From Mycobacterium sp. 1465703.0 (GTDB taxonomy: Bacteria > Actinomycetota > Actinomycetes > Mycobacteriales > Mycobacteriaceae), in NCBI RefSeq assembly GCF_001672975.1, contig NZ_LZKU01000029.1, positions 1 through 64,000 of the forward strand: DNA of 64,000 bases. The letters are read 5' to 3'. This document shows, piece after piece, positions 28,902 to 37,769 of the stretch. The position numbers were made by a program, and so were the translations under genes. Each line of letters starts with the position of its first letter. Within the stretch, counting starts at the first letter, position 1. The notes beneath the pieces were generated by a model. The model made no database searches, was not told where the DNA came from, and worked only from the letters and a program-made list of their open reading frames with translations.

Positions 28902-30028
28902 CCGAGGTTCTGATATCCGGCGCTAGTGTGGCGGGCGCAACCGCGGCGTTGTGGTTTGGGCGGCACGGCTATTCGGTGACCGTGGTCGAGCGCCACCGGG
29001 GGCCGCGGCCGGGCGGTCAGGCGATCGACGTGCGCGGACCGGCGCTGACGGTGCTCGAACGCATGGGGCTGCTGGCCGCCGCCCAGAAGCGCAAGACGCA
29101 AATTCGGGGCTCTTCGGTCGTCGACAGCGACGGCAACGAACTGTCCCGCGACACCGAATCGACGCCCACCGGCGGCCCCATCGATAGTCCCAACATCGAG
29201 CTGTTGCGCGATGACTTGGTCGAATTGCTTTACGGCGCAAGCCAATGGACCGCCGAATACATCTTCGACGACACCATCACCGGCGTCGATGACGATGGCG
29301 AGGGCGTGCGTGTCACCTTCGAGCGCGCCGCCGAGCGCAATTTCGACCTGGTCATCGGCGCCGACGGATTGCACTCCAACGTACGGCGATTGGTTTTCGG
29401 GCCGGAAGAGAACTTCATCGAGCGGCTCGGCACGCACGCGGCCATCTTCACGGTGCCCAATTTCTTGGACCTCGACTACTGGCAGACGTGGCACTACGGG
29501 GACGCGACGATGGCCGGGGTCTACAGCGCGCGCAACAACACCGAGGCCCGGGCCATGTTGGGCTTCATGGATACCGATCTGCGGCTCGACTACCGCGACA
29601 CCGAGGCCCAATTCGCCGAGCTGGAGCGACGCATGGCCGGAGACGGCTGGGTTCGGCCGCAACTGCTCGAGTACATGCGCGCCGCACCGGACTTCTACTT
29701 CGACGAGATGGCGCAGATCAAGATGGATCGCTGGTCGCGGGGCAGGGTGGCGCTGGTCGGTGACGCCGGGTACTGCTGCTCGCCGCTGTCCGGCCAGGGA
29801 ACCAGTGTTGCACTGCTGGGTGCCTACATCCTGGCCGGCGAGCTCAAGGCGGCCTCGCAAGCCGGAACCGTCGACTACGAAGCCGGCTTTGCCAACTACC
29901 ACCGCGAGTTCAGCGACTACGTGAAGCGCAATCAGTGGCTGGTCGTGGACAACATTCCGGGCGGCGCGGCGATACCGCAAGAGGTGTTCGACCGCATCGT
30001 CGCCTCGATCACCCTCAAGGACTACTGA
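28898..30028 (+). CDS. FAD-dependent monooxygenase (PHBH fold, Rv1260-like)
   Basis: Aromatic hydroxylase-type flavoprotein of 376 residues. N-terminal dinucleotide fold in [27 protein letters not shown], the FAD/NADPH DG motif in [13 protein letters not shown], and the GD motif [21 protein letters not shown]. Closest in style to TetX-like and Rv1260 oxidoreductases. The GTG start at 28898 overlaps the udgB stop, so the genes are co-transcribed. The substrate is unknown. An LLM oxidoreductase follows 41 bases downstream. Confidence 0.92.
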   Translation: MTEVLISGASVAGATAALWFGRHGYSVTVVERHRGPRPGGQAIDVRGPALTVLERMGLLAAAQKRKTQIRGSSVVDSDGNELSRDTESTPTGGPIDSPNIELLRDDLVELLYGASQWTAEYIFDDTITGVDDDGEGVRVTFERAAERNFDLVIGADGLHSNVRRLVFGPEENFIERLGTHAAIFTVPNFLDLDYWQTWHYGDATMAGVYSARNNTEARAMLGFMDTDLRLDYRDTEAQFAELERRMAGDGWVRPQLLEYMRAAPDFYFDEMAQIKMDRWSRGRVALVGDAGYCCSPLSGQGTSVALLGAYILAGELKAASQAGTVDYEAGFANYHREFSDYVKRNQWLVVDNIPGGAAIPQEVFDRIVASITLKDY

Positions 30029-30069
30029 GCCGCGGGAACGTTTGCGGGCCGGTGCGCGTTGTCGCCATC

Positions 30070-31104
30070 GTGCGTCTTTCCGTCATTGATCTTGTCCCGG
30101 TGCGCACCGACCAGACCACCGGCGGCGCGCTGGCGGCCACCGTGCAACTCGCGCAAGCCGCGGATCGGCTGGGGTTTACCCGCTACTGGGTCGCTGAGCA
30201 TCACAACATGCCGTCAGTGGGTGCCACCAGCCCACCGGTGGTGATCGCGTATCTGGCCGCGCAGACCTCGCAGCTACGGCTGGGTTCCGGCGGAGTGATG
30301 CTGCCCAATCACGCGCCGCTCGCGGTGGCCGAACAGTTCGCGCTGCTGGAAGCCGCCGCCCCGGGTCGCATCGACCTGGGCATCGGCCGGGCGCCCGGCT
30401 CTGACCCGGTGACGTCGTACGCCCTGCGTGGCGGTCGGGATGACCGCGACATCGAGAACTTCCCCGAATACCTGGACGACGTGGCCGCGCTGATGAGTGC
30501 ACGTGGCGTGGTGGTGCCGCTGCGCTCGGGGGACTACCGGCTGAAGGCCACCCCGGCCGCCGCAGGCGAACCCCGACTGTGGCTGTTGGGCTCGTCGATG
30601 TACTCGGCGCACTTGGCCGCCGCCAAGGGATTGCCATACGTGTTCGCACATCACTTCTCCGGCAACGGAACTGAAGAGGCGCTCGAGATCTACCGGTCGC
30701 GGTTCAAGCCCAGTGCACTGACCGCCGAGCCGCTGACATTTCTGACGGTGAACGCCGTGGTGGCCGAAGCCCGGGACGAGGCAACGGCATTGATTCTGCC
30801 CAACTTGCAGATGATGGCCCGGCTGCGGACCGGGCAGCCACTCGGCCCGGTGCCCTTGGTCGAGGAGGCTGCGGAAGCAGCCGAACTGACCGAACAGCAA
30901 CAGCGGATCGTGCAGAGCGGACTGCGCCGCGCTGTCCTTGGCACGCCCGCCGAGGCCGCTGACCAGATCCGGGCGCTGGCCGACCGGTTCGGCGTCGACG
31001 AAGTCATGGTGAATCCGGTGGCCTCGGCGCGCCGCGGTACCGACCCCGCCACCGCACCGGCGCGGGTGGCCACCCTGGAGCTACTGGCCAAAGAGCTGTT
31101 CTGA
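30070..31104 (+). CDS. LLM-class flavin-dependent oxidoreductase (MsnO8-like)
   Basis: Bacterial luciferase-like TIM-barrel flavoprotein of 344 residues, using FMN or F420. It begins LSVIDLVPVRTDQTTGGALA and carries the family pattern YWVAEHHNMPSVG, LRLGSGGVMLPNHAPLAVAEQFALLE and GRIDLGIGRAPGSDPVT, then LWLLGSSMYSAHLAAAKGLPYVFAHHFS. GTG at 30070 is preferred because conserved sequence begins there; another GTG is 18 bases upstream and no strong ribosome site is visible for either. M. tuberculosis has Rv1261c, a different nitroreductase-type gene, at this place. It probably belongs to the udgB unit. Confidence 0.9.
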   Translation: MRLSVIDLVPVRTDQTTGGALAATVQLAQAADRLGFTRYWVAEHHNMPSVGATSPPVVIAYLAAQTSQLRLGSGGVMLPNHAPLAVAEQFALLEAAAPGRIDLGIGRAPGSDPVTSYALRGGRDDRDIENFPEYLDDVAALMSARGVVVPLRSGDYRLKATPAAAGEPRLWLLGSSMYSAHLAAAKGLPYVFAHHFSGNGTEEALEIYRSRFKPSALTAEPLTFLTVNAVVAEARDEATALILPNLQMMARLRTGQPLGPVPLVEEAAEAAELTEQQQRIVQSGLRRAVLGTPAEAADQIRALADRFGVDEVMVNPVASARRGTDPATAPARVATLELLAKELF

Positions 31105-31164
31105 AGTGTGGCTTTTGCCAGGTTGGTCGGTGCGCGCCGGCTGTGATCCCTGGTCTAGGAGGGC

Positions 31165-31599
31165 TTAGTCCGGCTGGATCGCATCGATGCGGGCCAGCGC
31201 GTCGCGCAGAATCTGGGCGGTGGCATCCCGGTCGGGATCGCGACGCAAGAGCATTCCTTTGGCCACCGACAGCTTGTCGCCGTTGCGGCGGGGCAGGACG
31301 TGCAGGTGGATATGGAACACGGACTGGAACGCGGCGCTGCCGTCGTTGACGGCGATGTTGTTCGCGTCGGCCAGTTCCGTGGTGCGTGCGGCCAGGGCGA
31401 TGCGCTGGCCCAGGGTGACCATTCCGGCCAGTGTCTCCGGCGCGGTGTCGGTCAGATCGACGCTGTGCCGCTTGGGCAACACCAAGGTGTGGCCGCGGGT
31501 GAACGGGCGGATGTCGAGAATCGCCAGGTACTCGTCGTCTTCGTAGATCCGGATGGCCGGGGCTTCGCCGGCGACGATCGCACAGAACACGCAGGACAT
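31165..31599 (-). CDS. HIT-family nucleotide hydrolase (Rv1262c-like)
   Basis: Histidine-triad protein of 144 residues that probably cleaves adenylylated or dinucleoside substrates. The N-terminal CVFCAIVAGEAPA carries two cysteines of the possible zinc site; the core LVLPKRHSVDLTD is followed by the triad VFHIHLHVLPRR. ATG at 31599 starts immediately before the conserved cysteine motif; an upstream start at 31659 is open but antisense to the amiB2 leader. Divergent from amiB2. Confidence 0.93.
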   Translation of the reverse strand: MSCVFCAIVAGEAPAIRIYEDDEYLAILDIRPFTRGHTLVLPKRHSVDLTDTAPETLAGMVTLGQRIALAARTTELADANNIAVNDGSAAFQSVFHIHLHVLPRRNGDKLSVAKGMLLRRDPDRDATAQILRDALARIDAIQPD

Positions 31600-31682
31600 G
31601 TCGCCCACGGTACTGGTTGTTTCGCCGCGACCATGCCGAGACCGTCCACGGCCTGCCACGACTGTCGGGATACGCTGCCGCG

Positions 31683-33068
31683 GTGAACGATGTCGCCTTC
31701 ACCGGCGCGGCGGCACAAGCGCGCATGCTGGCCGACGGTGAATTCACCGCGCCGGAGTTGCTCGAGGTCTACCTGGAGCGGATTGCGCGGCTGGACAGTC
31801 AGCTGCGCTGCTACCGGATAGTGCTTGCCGACAAAGCTCGTTACGAGGCCGCCGTCGCGCAGCAGCGTCTGGACGCGGGCGAACGGCTGCCGCTGCTGGG
31901 CGTGCCGATCGCGATCAAAGACGATGTCGACGTCGCCGGGGAGGTGACGACCTTCGGAAGCGGCGGACACCGGCCCGCCGTGACCTCCGACGCGGAGGTG
32001 GTACGCAGGCTGCGCGCGGCGGGTGCGGTGATCATCGGCAAAACCAATGTGCCCGAGCTGTTGATGATGCCCTACACCGAGTCGATGACCTTCGGCGCGA
32101 CCCGGAATCCGTGGAACCCCACCCGCACCCCGGGCGGCAGCAGCGGCGGAAGTGCCGCCGCAGTCGCCGCCGGGCTGGCATCGCTGGCGTTGGGATCCGA
32201 CGGGGGCGGCTCGATTCGCATCCCGGCGACATGGTGTGGCTTGTTCGGTCTGAAGCCGCAACGTGATCGCGTGTCACTGGAACCGCACGACGACGCCTGG
32301 TATGGGCTGAGTGTCAACGGCCCGATCACGCGGTCAGTGATGGACGCGGCCGTGTTCCTGGATGCGACGTCGACGCTGGCCGGTCCCGAAGGGGAGTTCG
32401 TGATCGCGGCGGGTCGCAATCCCGGGCGGTTGCGAATTGCCTTGAGCACCAAGGTCCCAACCCCGCTGCCGGTCCGGGTCGGTAGGGCGGAGTTGACGGC
32501 GGTCGAACAGGCCGGCGCATTGTTTCGCGACCTCGGTCATGACGTCATCACGGCCGACCCCGAGTATCCGGTCTCGGCGGTGCTGGCCAACTTCCTGCCA
32601 CGTTATTTACGCGGCATCTGCGATGACGCGGACGCCCTGGCCCATCCGGAACGGCTGGAAGCGCGCACCCGCAACATGGCCCGCTTGGGGTCTTTCTTCT
32701 CCGACCGGCGGATGGCGGCCATCCGGGCGAACGAGGATGCCGTGATCTCGCGGATTCAGGCGATCTTCGACGACGTCGACGTCGTCGTTACCCCCGGCAC
32801 CGCAACGGGGCCGTCGCGTATTGGCGCCTATCAACGCCGCGGCGCGGTGTCGACGCTGTTGAGGGTGGGGCGATACGTTCCCTACCAACAGGTTTGGAAC
32901 CTGACCGGGCAACCCGCAGCCGTGGTTCCATGGGATTTCGACGGTGACGGTCTGCCGATGTCGGTCCAACTCGTCGGCAGGCCGTATGACGAAGCGACCC
33001 TGCTGTCGCTGTCGGCTCAGATCGAAGCCGCAAGACCGTGGGCGCTGCGGCGACCGCCGGTGTCCTGA
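31683..33068 (+). CDS. amiB2: Amidase AmiB2
   Basis: Amidase-signature hydrolase of 461 residues, Rv1263 orthologue. The Ser-cisSer-Lys triad is visible: lysine in GVPIAIKDDVDVAG, the cis-serine in RTPGGSSGGSAAAVAAG, and the nucleophile in LGSDGGGSIRIPA. The Gly/Ser-rich signature and FGLKPQRDRVS following it are typical. The GTG at 31683 begins MNDVAFTGAAAQARML as in the family; the frame is open 66 bases upstream over the HIT gene promoter. The natural amide is unknown. The gene ends just before a pair of 56-bp repeats. Confidence 0.94.
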   Translation: MNDVAFTGAAAQARMLADGEFTAPELLEVYLERIARLDSQLRCYRIVLADKARYEAAVAQQRLDAGERLPLLGVPIAIKDDVDVAGEVTTFGSGGHRPAVTSDAEVVRRLRAAGAVIIGKTNVPELLMMPYTESMTFGATRNPWNPTRTPGGSSGGSAAAVAAGLASLALGSDGGGSIRIPATWCGLFGLKPQRDRVSLEPHDDAWYGLSVNGPITRSVMDAAVFLDATSTLAGPEGEFVIAAGRNPGRLRIALSTKVPTPLPVRVGRAELTAVEQAGALFRDLGHDVITADPEYPVSAVLANFLPRYLRGICDDADALAHPERLEARTRNMARLGSFFSDRRMAAIRANEDAVISRIQAIFDDVDVVVTPGTATGPSRIGAYQRRGAVSTLLRVGRYVPYQQVWNLTGQPAAVVPWDFDGDGLPMSVQLVGRPYDEATLLSLSAQIEAARPWALRRPPVS

Positions 33069-33078
33069 GGGCCTAACG

Positions 33079-33163
33079 GCCCGGCTGCGCCGCGCTCGCG
33101 ATCACCGCTGGGTCTGATGGCGGTGACCCGCTTTGCCCGGCTGCGCCGCGCTCGCGATCACCG
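33079..33163. repeat. Two copies of a repeat core at 56-bp spacing overlapping a gene 3' end
   Basis: The 29-base core GCCCGGCTGCGCCGCGCTCG plus CGATCACCG occurs at 33079-33107 and exactly again at 33135-33163. The sequence before the second core, GGTGACCCGC at 33122, matches the start of the unit found twice at 19148-19248, and both end TCGCGATCACC, so they belong to one family. The second copy lies entirely within the last codons of the minus-strand DNA glycosylase gene, and its stop codon is inside the first copy. Confidence 0.9.
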
Positions 33164-33641
33164 ACCAGGCCGCGAGCTTGGCGCCCGGCCGCATCACATG
33201 GGCCGGGCTGGTCGACGGCAACCGCTGATACTGGATCCGATCGGGCGCGCTCGCCAGCCTGCGGTACAGGTCGGCGGCCTTGGCGCCGTTGAAGTACACC
33301 GCCGTGATCGTGGGATAGCGTGCAAACAGCTCATCAAAATCGTTGACTGCCAAACTCTTTGGCTCGATCGCCGAATCGGAGCTACCGACACGGCGGCAGC
33401 CGTAGAGCACATCCCACAGTGCGACCCCGTGGGATTGCAGGGCCGCCAGTCGTCTGTCGTAAGGCTCTGCCGCATCGAAGCCAAACAGCTCACCGGTGAT
33501 CGACCAGAACGCATTGCGCGGATTGGCGTAGTACTGGCCCACGGCCAGCGATTGCGCGCTGGGAAACGAGCCGAGGATCAGCGTCTCGGCGCGCTCATCG
33601 ACGATCGGCGGGAATCCCCGCAGCAGTGGTGTGCCCATCAC
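33102..33641 (-). CDS. DNA-deoxyinosine glycosylase (UDG family 6, HDG-like)
   Basis: A compact uracil-glycosylase-superfamily protein of 179 residues. It begins with the family pattern [27 protein letters not shown], then [33 protein letters not shown] and the C-terminal LPSTSPAH. The asparagine in NAFW and the SxxSPA motif resemble HDG enzymes that release hypoxanthine from deaminated adenine. ATG at 33638 or GTG at 33641 could start it. The last 20 or so residues ([16 protein letters not shown]) are encoded by the 56-bp repeat and look acquired. It is not present at this site in M. tuberculosis. Confidence 0.84.
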   Translation of the reverse strand: MMGTPLLRGFPPIVDERAETLILGSFPSAQSLAVGQYYANPRNAFWSITGELFGFDAAEPYDRRLAALQSHGVALWDVLYGCRRVGSSDSAIEPKSLAVNDFDELFARYPTITAVYFNGAKAADLYRRLASAPDRIQYQRLPSTSPAHVMRPGAKLAAWSVIASAAQPGKAGHRHQTQR

Positions 33642-33663
33642 CTCACATCATGACTCGCCCCCG

Positions 33664-34800
33664 ATGTACGTTGGCGACGTGGACGACACGGCCGACCACG
33701 ACATCGACGATTTGCTCGACGGGCTCGAGGGAACCGCGCGCACGGAGCGTGCCGAACTGGTGCAGTGGCTGCTCGAACAGGGCATCACCGCCGAAGAGAT
33801 ACGGACCACCAATCCGCCCCTGTTGCTGGCCACCCGGCACCTGATCGGCGATGACGGCACGTACGTGTCCACCCGCGAGATCAGCGAGACCCATGGCATC
33901 GACCTGGGGTTGTTACAGCGCGTGCAGCGCGCGATCGGTCTGGTCCGGGTGGACGACCCCGACGCGGTCGTTCACATGCGCGCCGACGGCGAAGCCGCCG
34001 CCTTCTCCCAGCGATTCGTCGAGCGGGGGCTGGATCCCGAACAGGTGGTTCTGGTGGTTCGGGTGCTCGCCGAAGGTTTGTCGCGGGCAGCCGAAGTCAT
34101 GCGCTACTCGGCGCTTTCGGCGATCATCCGACCGGGTGCCAGCGAGCTCGAAATCGCCAAGGCCTCAAAGGCTTTGGTGGGCGAGATCGCGCCGTTGCTC
34201 GGTCCGATGATCCAGCACATGTTGTTCATGCAGCTGCGCCACATGATGGAAACCGAGGCGATCAACGCGGCGGAGCGGGCTGCCGGCGAGCCGCTGCCGG
34301 GTGCGCGGCAAATCACCGTCGCCTTCGCCGACCTGGTCGGCTTCACCAAGATCGGTGAGGGGGTACCACCCGAGGAGTTGGGGCATCTGGCCAATCGGCT
34401 GGCCATCCTCGCCCGGGACATGACGGTGCCTCCGGTGCGATTCATCAAGACCATCGGCGACGCGGTGATGTTCGTGTGCCCCGATCCGCTGCCGTTGCTC
34501 GACGTCATCGTGAAACTCGTCGAAGCCGTCGACACCGACAACGACTTTCCCCGGCTGCGAGCGGGCGTGGCCTCCGGTATTGCGGTGAGCCGGGCCGGCG
34601 ACTGGTTCGGCAGCCCGGTCAACGTGGCCAGCCGTGTCACCAACGTGGCGCGCCCGGGCACGGTCCTGGTCGCGGATTCGGTCTGGGACGTCATCGGCGA
34701 TAGCGGTGAGTTCTCCGGCTCATTCGCCGGCGCCAGGCGCCTCAAGGGGATCAAGAACGAGGTGAAACTGTTCCGCGTCCGGCGGGGCGACGGCGACTGA
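33664..34800 (+). CDS. pH-sensing class III adenylyl cyclase (Rv1264-like)
   Basis: Makes cAMP from ATP; soluble, 378 residues. The N-terminal autoinhibitory domain ([63 protein letters not shown]) is that of the mycobacterial Rv1264 enzyme, whose activity rises at acid pH. The catalytic domain starts [17 protein letters not shown] with the first metal aspartate, then [16 protein letters not shown] with the second metal aspartate, and [16 protein letters not shown] with the transition-state Asn and Arg. ATG at 33664 matches the family N-terminus; the frame is open 33 bases further. abmR, a cAMP/ATP-binding regulator in M. tuberculosis, follows. Confidence 0.94.
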   Translation: MYVGDVDDTADHDIDDLLDGLEGTARTERAELVQWLLEQGITAEEIRTTNPPLLLATRHLIGDDGTYVSTREISETHGIDLGLLQRVQRAIGLVRVDDPDAVVHMRADGEAAAFSQRFVERGLDPEQVVLVVRVLAEGLSRAAEVMRYSALSAIIRPGASELEIAKASKALVGEIAPLLGPMIQHMLFMQLRHMMETEAINAAERAAGEPLPGARQITVAFADLVGFTKIGEGVPPEELGHLANRLAILARDMTVPPVRFIKTIGDAVMFVCPDPLPLLDVIVKLVEAVDTDNDFPRLRAGVASGIAVSRAGDWFGSPVNVASRVTNVARPGTVLVADSVWDVIGDSGEFSGSFAGARRLKGIKNEVKLFRVRRGDGD

Positions 34801-34839
34801 GGCGAGGTACCTGCGAGAAGGGTGGCGGCCCATGGGCAG

Positions 34840-35100
34840 GCCCGGTGCGACTCTAGGGGGCGTTTGACTACGTCTTATGCGTGTCCTACGCGGCCGAATT
34901 CCTTCCCCGTGTTTCGGCGCTTCGAATTGGTCGCTTCCCGGGCCTGCTTCGCATCCCAAAATACGCCGTCGAACAGCCCGGATCAACGGTTTTTCCCGGT
35001 CGGCCCGTGCCCGCGACAGCCGTTGGTCGGGGTGGGGCGACGGGGCCGCGCCCGCCCGTCGTTTCGCTGCCGGTGAAAGACTGTTCCGTAAGAGCTGTAA
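34840..35100 (-). ncRNA. Candidate Mcr11-like small RNA locus
   Basis: In M. tuberculosis the cAMP-responsive small RNA Mcr11 is transcribed from the interval between Rv1264 and abmR, on the strand opposite abmR. The same gene pair here encloses 318 non-coding bases, an exceptional gap in this segment. I could not align an RNA by memory and no clear terminator is visible, so strand and limits are inferred from synteny. The tandem GTAATCATGTAATCAT just before the abmR ATG is notable and may belong to overlapping divergent promoters. Confidence 0.3.
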
Positions 35101-35118
35101 CGGTGTAATCATGTAATC

Positions 35119-35703
35119 ATGAAAGCGCATCACACACACGGACGGCGGTATGGCCGCCCCGGTGGCTGGCAGCAAGCCCAGCAACCCGACGCCGGTGACG
35201 CCGCGGAATGGTTCGCCGGACGTCTGCCGGAGGACTGGTTCGACGGCGACCCCACGGTGATCGTCGACCGCGAAGAGATCACCGTCATCGGAAAGCTCCC
35301 GGAACCCGCGAGTGCGGAAAACGAAGAGAGCGAGGCACGCGCGGCAGGCCGAGCTTCACGTTTCCGCGAAGAAACCCGGTCGGAGCGAATGCATATCGCC
35401 GACGAAGCGCAGGATCGCTACGGGCGCAAGGTTTCCTGGGGCGTCGAGATCGGTTCCAAAACGGGCACCGAACGAATCCTGTTCACCCACATCGCAGTAC
35501 CGGTCATGACGAGGCTGAAACAACCCGAACGCCAGGTGCTCGATACGTTGGTCGACGCCGGCGTCGCCCGCTCCCGCGCCGACGCCCTCGCGTGGTCGGT
35601 GAAGCTGGTCGGCGAACATGCCGAGGACTGGCTGGCCAAATTACGCGGGGCCATGTCGGCCGTCGACGACTTACGCGCGCAGGGCCCCGATCTTCAGTCG
35701 TGA
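35119..35703 (+). CDS. abmR: ATP/cAMP-binding transcription regulator AbmR (Rv1265-like)
   Basis: A 194-residue protein without a classical DNA-binding motif. The M. tuberculosis orthologue Rv1265 binds ATP and cAMP and regulates the divergent small RNA mcr11. Visible features are a basic, Gly/Gln-rich N-terminus, EWFAGRLPEDWFDGDPTVIVDREEITVIGKL, a charged helical stretch (RASRFREETRSERM), and a conserved C-terminal region ending with a long helix (SRADALAWSVKLVGEHAEDWLAKLR). ATG at 35119 follows a duplicated TAATCATG element; an ATG six bases earlier is at once followed by a stop. It sits between the cyclase and the convergent pknH gene. Confidence 0.88.
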   Translation: MKAHHTHGRRYGRPGGWQQAQQPDAGDAAEWFAGRLPEDWFDGDPTVIVDREEITVIGKLPEPASAENEESEARAAGRASRFREETRSERMHIADEAQDRYGRKVSWGVEIGSKTGTERILFTHIAVPVMTRLKQPERQVLDTLVDAGVARSRADALAWSVKLVGEHAEDWLAKLRGAMSAVDDLRAQGPDLQS

Positions 35704-35724
35704 CAAGGCCATAACGCCCTAGCG

Positions 35725-37596
35725 TTAGCCTTCGGTCTTCTCGCTGTCGACCTTGCCCACGATCTTGTCCGCGATCTGGCCACCCTGATCGCTGATGTGA
35801 TAACCGCACGCGTTGATGTCGACGATCACGTTGTTGGCCACGCTGAGCGCGCGCTGGCACTCCCAGCCGTCAGCGCCTTCCTGGGTGTCCATCAGCGTGA
35901 TCTTTGGTGGACCACCTTGAACCTGTGCGAACGTCCACCGATAGGTTTTGCCCTTGTTCGTGACGGTCACCGTCTTGCCGGCGCAGCCTTTCCACTTCTC
36001 CCCGGAGCTCTGCAGAAAGCTCTTGGCCTTGTCGGCGGACGGGAACAGGATTACAGCCTGGTTGACCCAGTGGTCGTAGTTATCGCCCGCCTCCGAGGAC
36101 ACCAATCCGTTGACTGCGGAGTAGCCGGTACCCGCATACACCGGATCCTGGGTGGTGTAGAGCGCACCCTGGCAATCGGGTTCAGACACCGTCACCGAGG
36201 AGCTGTCCGTCGACGTGATCGGTCTGCCCGGCTCCATCGACGACGAGCCCATCACCGTGTTGATATCGGCCGCACTGAGCAGCAGCGCGCTCAGCCGTTC
36301 GGGTCCCAGCGGCGCGGCCTGCGGTGGTTGCGGCTTGGGCCGAACGATGAGCCAGATGCCCACCCCGCTCGCGATGACGAGCACCACCGCGACGGCGGCG
36401 ATGATGGGCCAGACATTGCGGTGTGGTCTGGGTGGGGGCTGGCCCCAGGGTGCCGATCCGGCGAATTGTGGCGGTGCGCCCCAGTTGGCGCCGGCACCTT
36501 GGTAATAGGGCGGCGCAGGCTGGCCGGGTGCCGGGATCGGGCCGCTGTTCGGGGACCATGTCTGAGCGCTCTGCGACGGTATGGGTCCGGAACCGGGGAC
36601 CGACCGGGGGTCGAATGGCGAGGGCGGCGGGCTGTTGAACGCGGGCTGATACGGCTGCGGGGGCGTCGGCGCGGCGTAGGCCGGCACGCCTGGGTTGTCG
36701 GCCGTGGGCAGCACGGCTTCCTGGCTGCGGCGCAAGATGGTGGCGGCGCGGTCCTGGTCGGGATTGCTGAGCGCTTCTTTGGCGGCCAACGCCAAGTCGC
36801 CCGCGCTGGCGAACCGGTCCTCTGGTCTTTTGGCCATGCCGCGCGCGATCACCGCGTCGAAGGCCTTGGGGACCCCCGGGCGCTGCGTGCTGGGCGTGGG
36901 AATGGGGCCGGTCATATGAGCCGAGACCAGTACGCCGGCGCTGTCGGCCCGATAGGGCGGGGATCCGGTCAAGCACTCGAAGAGCACGCAGGCCAACGCA
37001 TAGATGTCGGCGCGGTAGGTGACCTCGGCGTCGGAAAACCGTTCTGGCGCCATGTATTTCCAGGTGCCGACCGCCGTGCCGAGCTGTGTCAGCTTCTCGT
37101 CGGTGGTGGCGCTGGCGATGCCGAAGTCGACCAGGTAAGCGAAGTCGTCCCGGGTAACCAGGATGTTCTGCGGTTTGATGTCGCGGTGCATCACTCCGGC
37201 GGCGTGGGCGGCATCGAGCGCCGAGGCGATCTGGGTGATGATGGCGACCGCGCGCGGTGGGGTCAACGGGCCGAAGCGTTTGAGCACGCTGTCCAGATCG
37301 GTGCCCTCGACCAAGCGCATCTCCAGAAACATCTGGCCGTCGATTTCGCCGTAGTCGTGCACCGGCACCACGTGGGGCTCCTGCAAACGACCGGCGGTGC
37401 GGGCTTCGCGTTTCAACCGCTCGCGAAACACCGGGTCGCTACTGAAGCTTTCGGAGAGAAGTTTGACCGCGACCGTCCACTCTTTGACGGTGTGCTCGGC
37501 CTCGTAGACCTCGCCCATCCCACCGCGACCCAGCAGCCGTTTGAGGTGGTAGGGGCCAAACATCGACCCCGCCCGTGAGGACTGCTCGTCACTCAT
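35725..37596 (-). CDS. pknH: Ser/Thr protein kinase PknH
   Basis: Transmembrane receptor kinase of 623 residues that phosphorylates EmbR in M. tuberculosis. Kinase domain at residues 13-275: GRGGMGEVYEA, VAVKLL with the ATP lysine, HRDIKPQN, DFG in LVDFGIAS, and the GTWKYMAPERF activation segment. A Pro-rich linker (about 290-390) precedes one membrane helix at about 393-417 (WPIIAAVAVVLVIASGVGIWLIV). The extracellular PknH-like sensor domain (420-623) has the expected cysteines in SEPDCQGALY, KWKGCAGK, WECQRAL and NACGYH, likely forming two disulfides. GGATGAGGA lies just before the ATG. embR lies upstream on the same strand. Confidence 0.97.
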   Translation of the reverse strand: MSDEQSSRAGSMFGPYHLKRLLGRGGMGEVYEAEHTVKEWTVAVKLLSESFSSDPVFRERLKREARTAGRLQEPHVVPVHDYGEIDGQMFLEMRLVEGTDLDSVLKRFGPLTPPRAVAIITQIASALDAAHAAGVMHRDIKPQNILVTRDDFAYLVDFGIASATTDEKLTQLGTAVGTWKYMAPERFSDAEVTYRADIYALACVLFECLTGSPPYRADSAGVLVSAHMTGPIPTPSTQRPGVPKAFDAVIARGMAKRPEDRFASAGDLALAAKEALSNPDQDRAATILRRSQEAVLPTADNPGVPAYAAPTPPQPYQPAFNSPPPSPFDPRSVPGSGPIPSQSAQTWSPNSGPIPAPGQPAPPYYQGAGANWGAPPQFAGSAPWGQPPPRPHRNVWPIIAAVAVVLVIASGVGIWLIVRPKPQPPQAAPLGPERLSALLLSAADINTVMGSSSMEPGRPITSTDSSSVTVSEPDCQGALYTTQDPVYAGTGYSAVNGLVSSEAGDNYDHWVNQAVILFPSADKAKSFLQSSGEKWKGCAGKTVTVTNKGKTYRWTFAQVQGGPPKITLMDTQEGADGWECQRALSVANNVIVDINACGYHISDQGGQIADKIVGKVDSEKTEG

Positions 37597-37769
37597 TCCT
37601 CATCCTTCCAACCCAACCCATGGCCTGCCGGTCTCTTTCAAGACTTTGCAGGCATGCACGCGATCGCCACCCGTGACTGAGCAATCATGACGGTAAGCGC
37701 CCGCCCGTCTCACCGCATGAGAACGGGAACAATTGCCGCGCGTGCCAGCGTGGGTCGCCTCGCGGGGTG

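Noticed and set aside
35797..37578. 593-residue plus-strand open frame
   Set aside because: Antisense to pknH, a well supported kinase gene.
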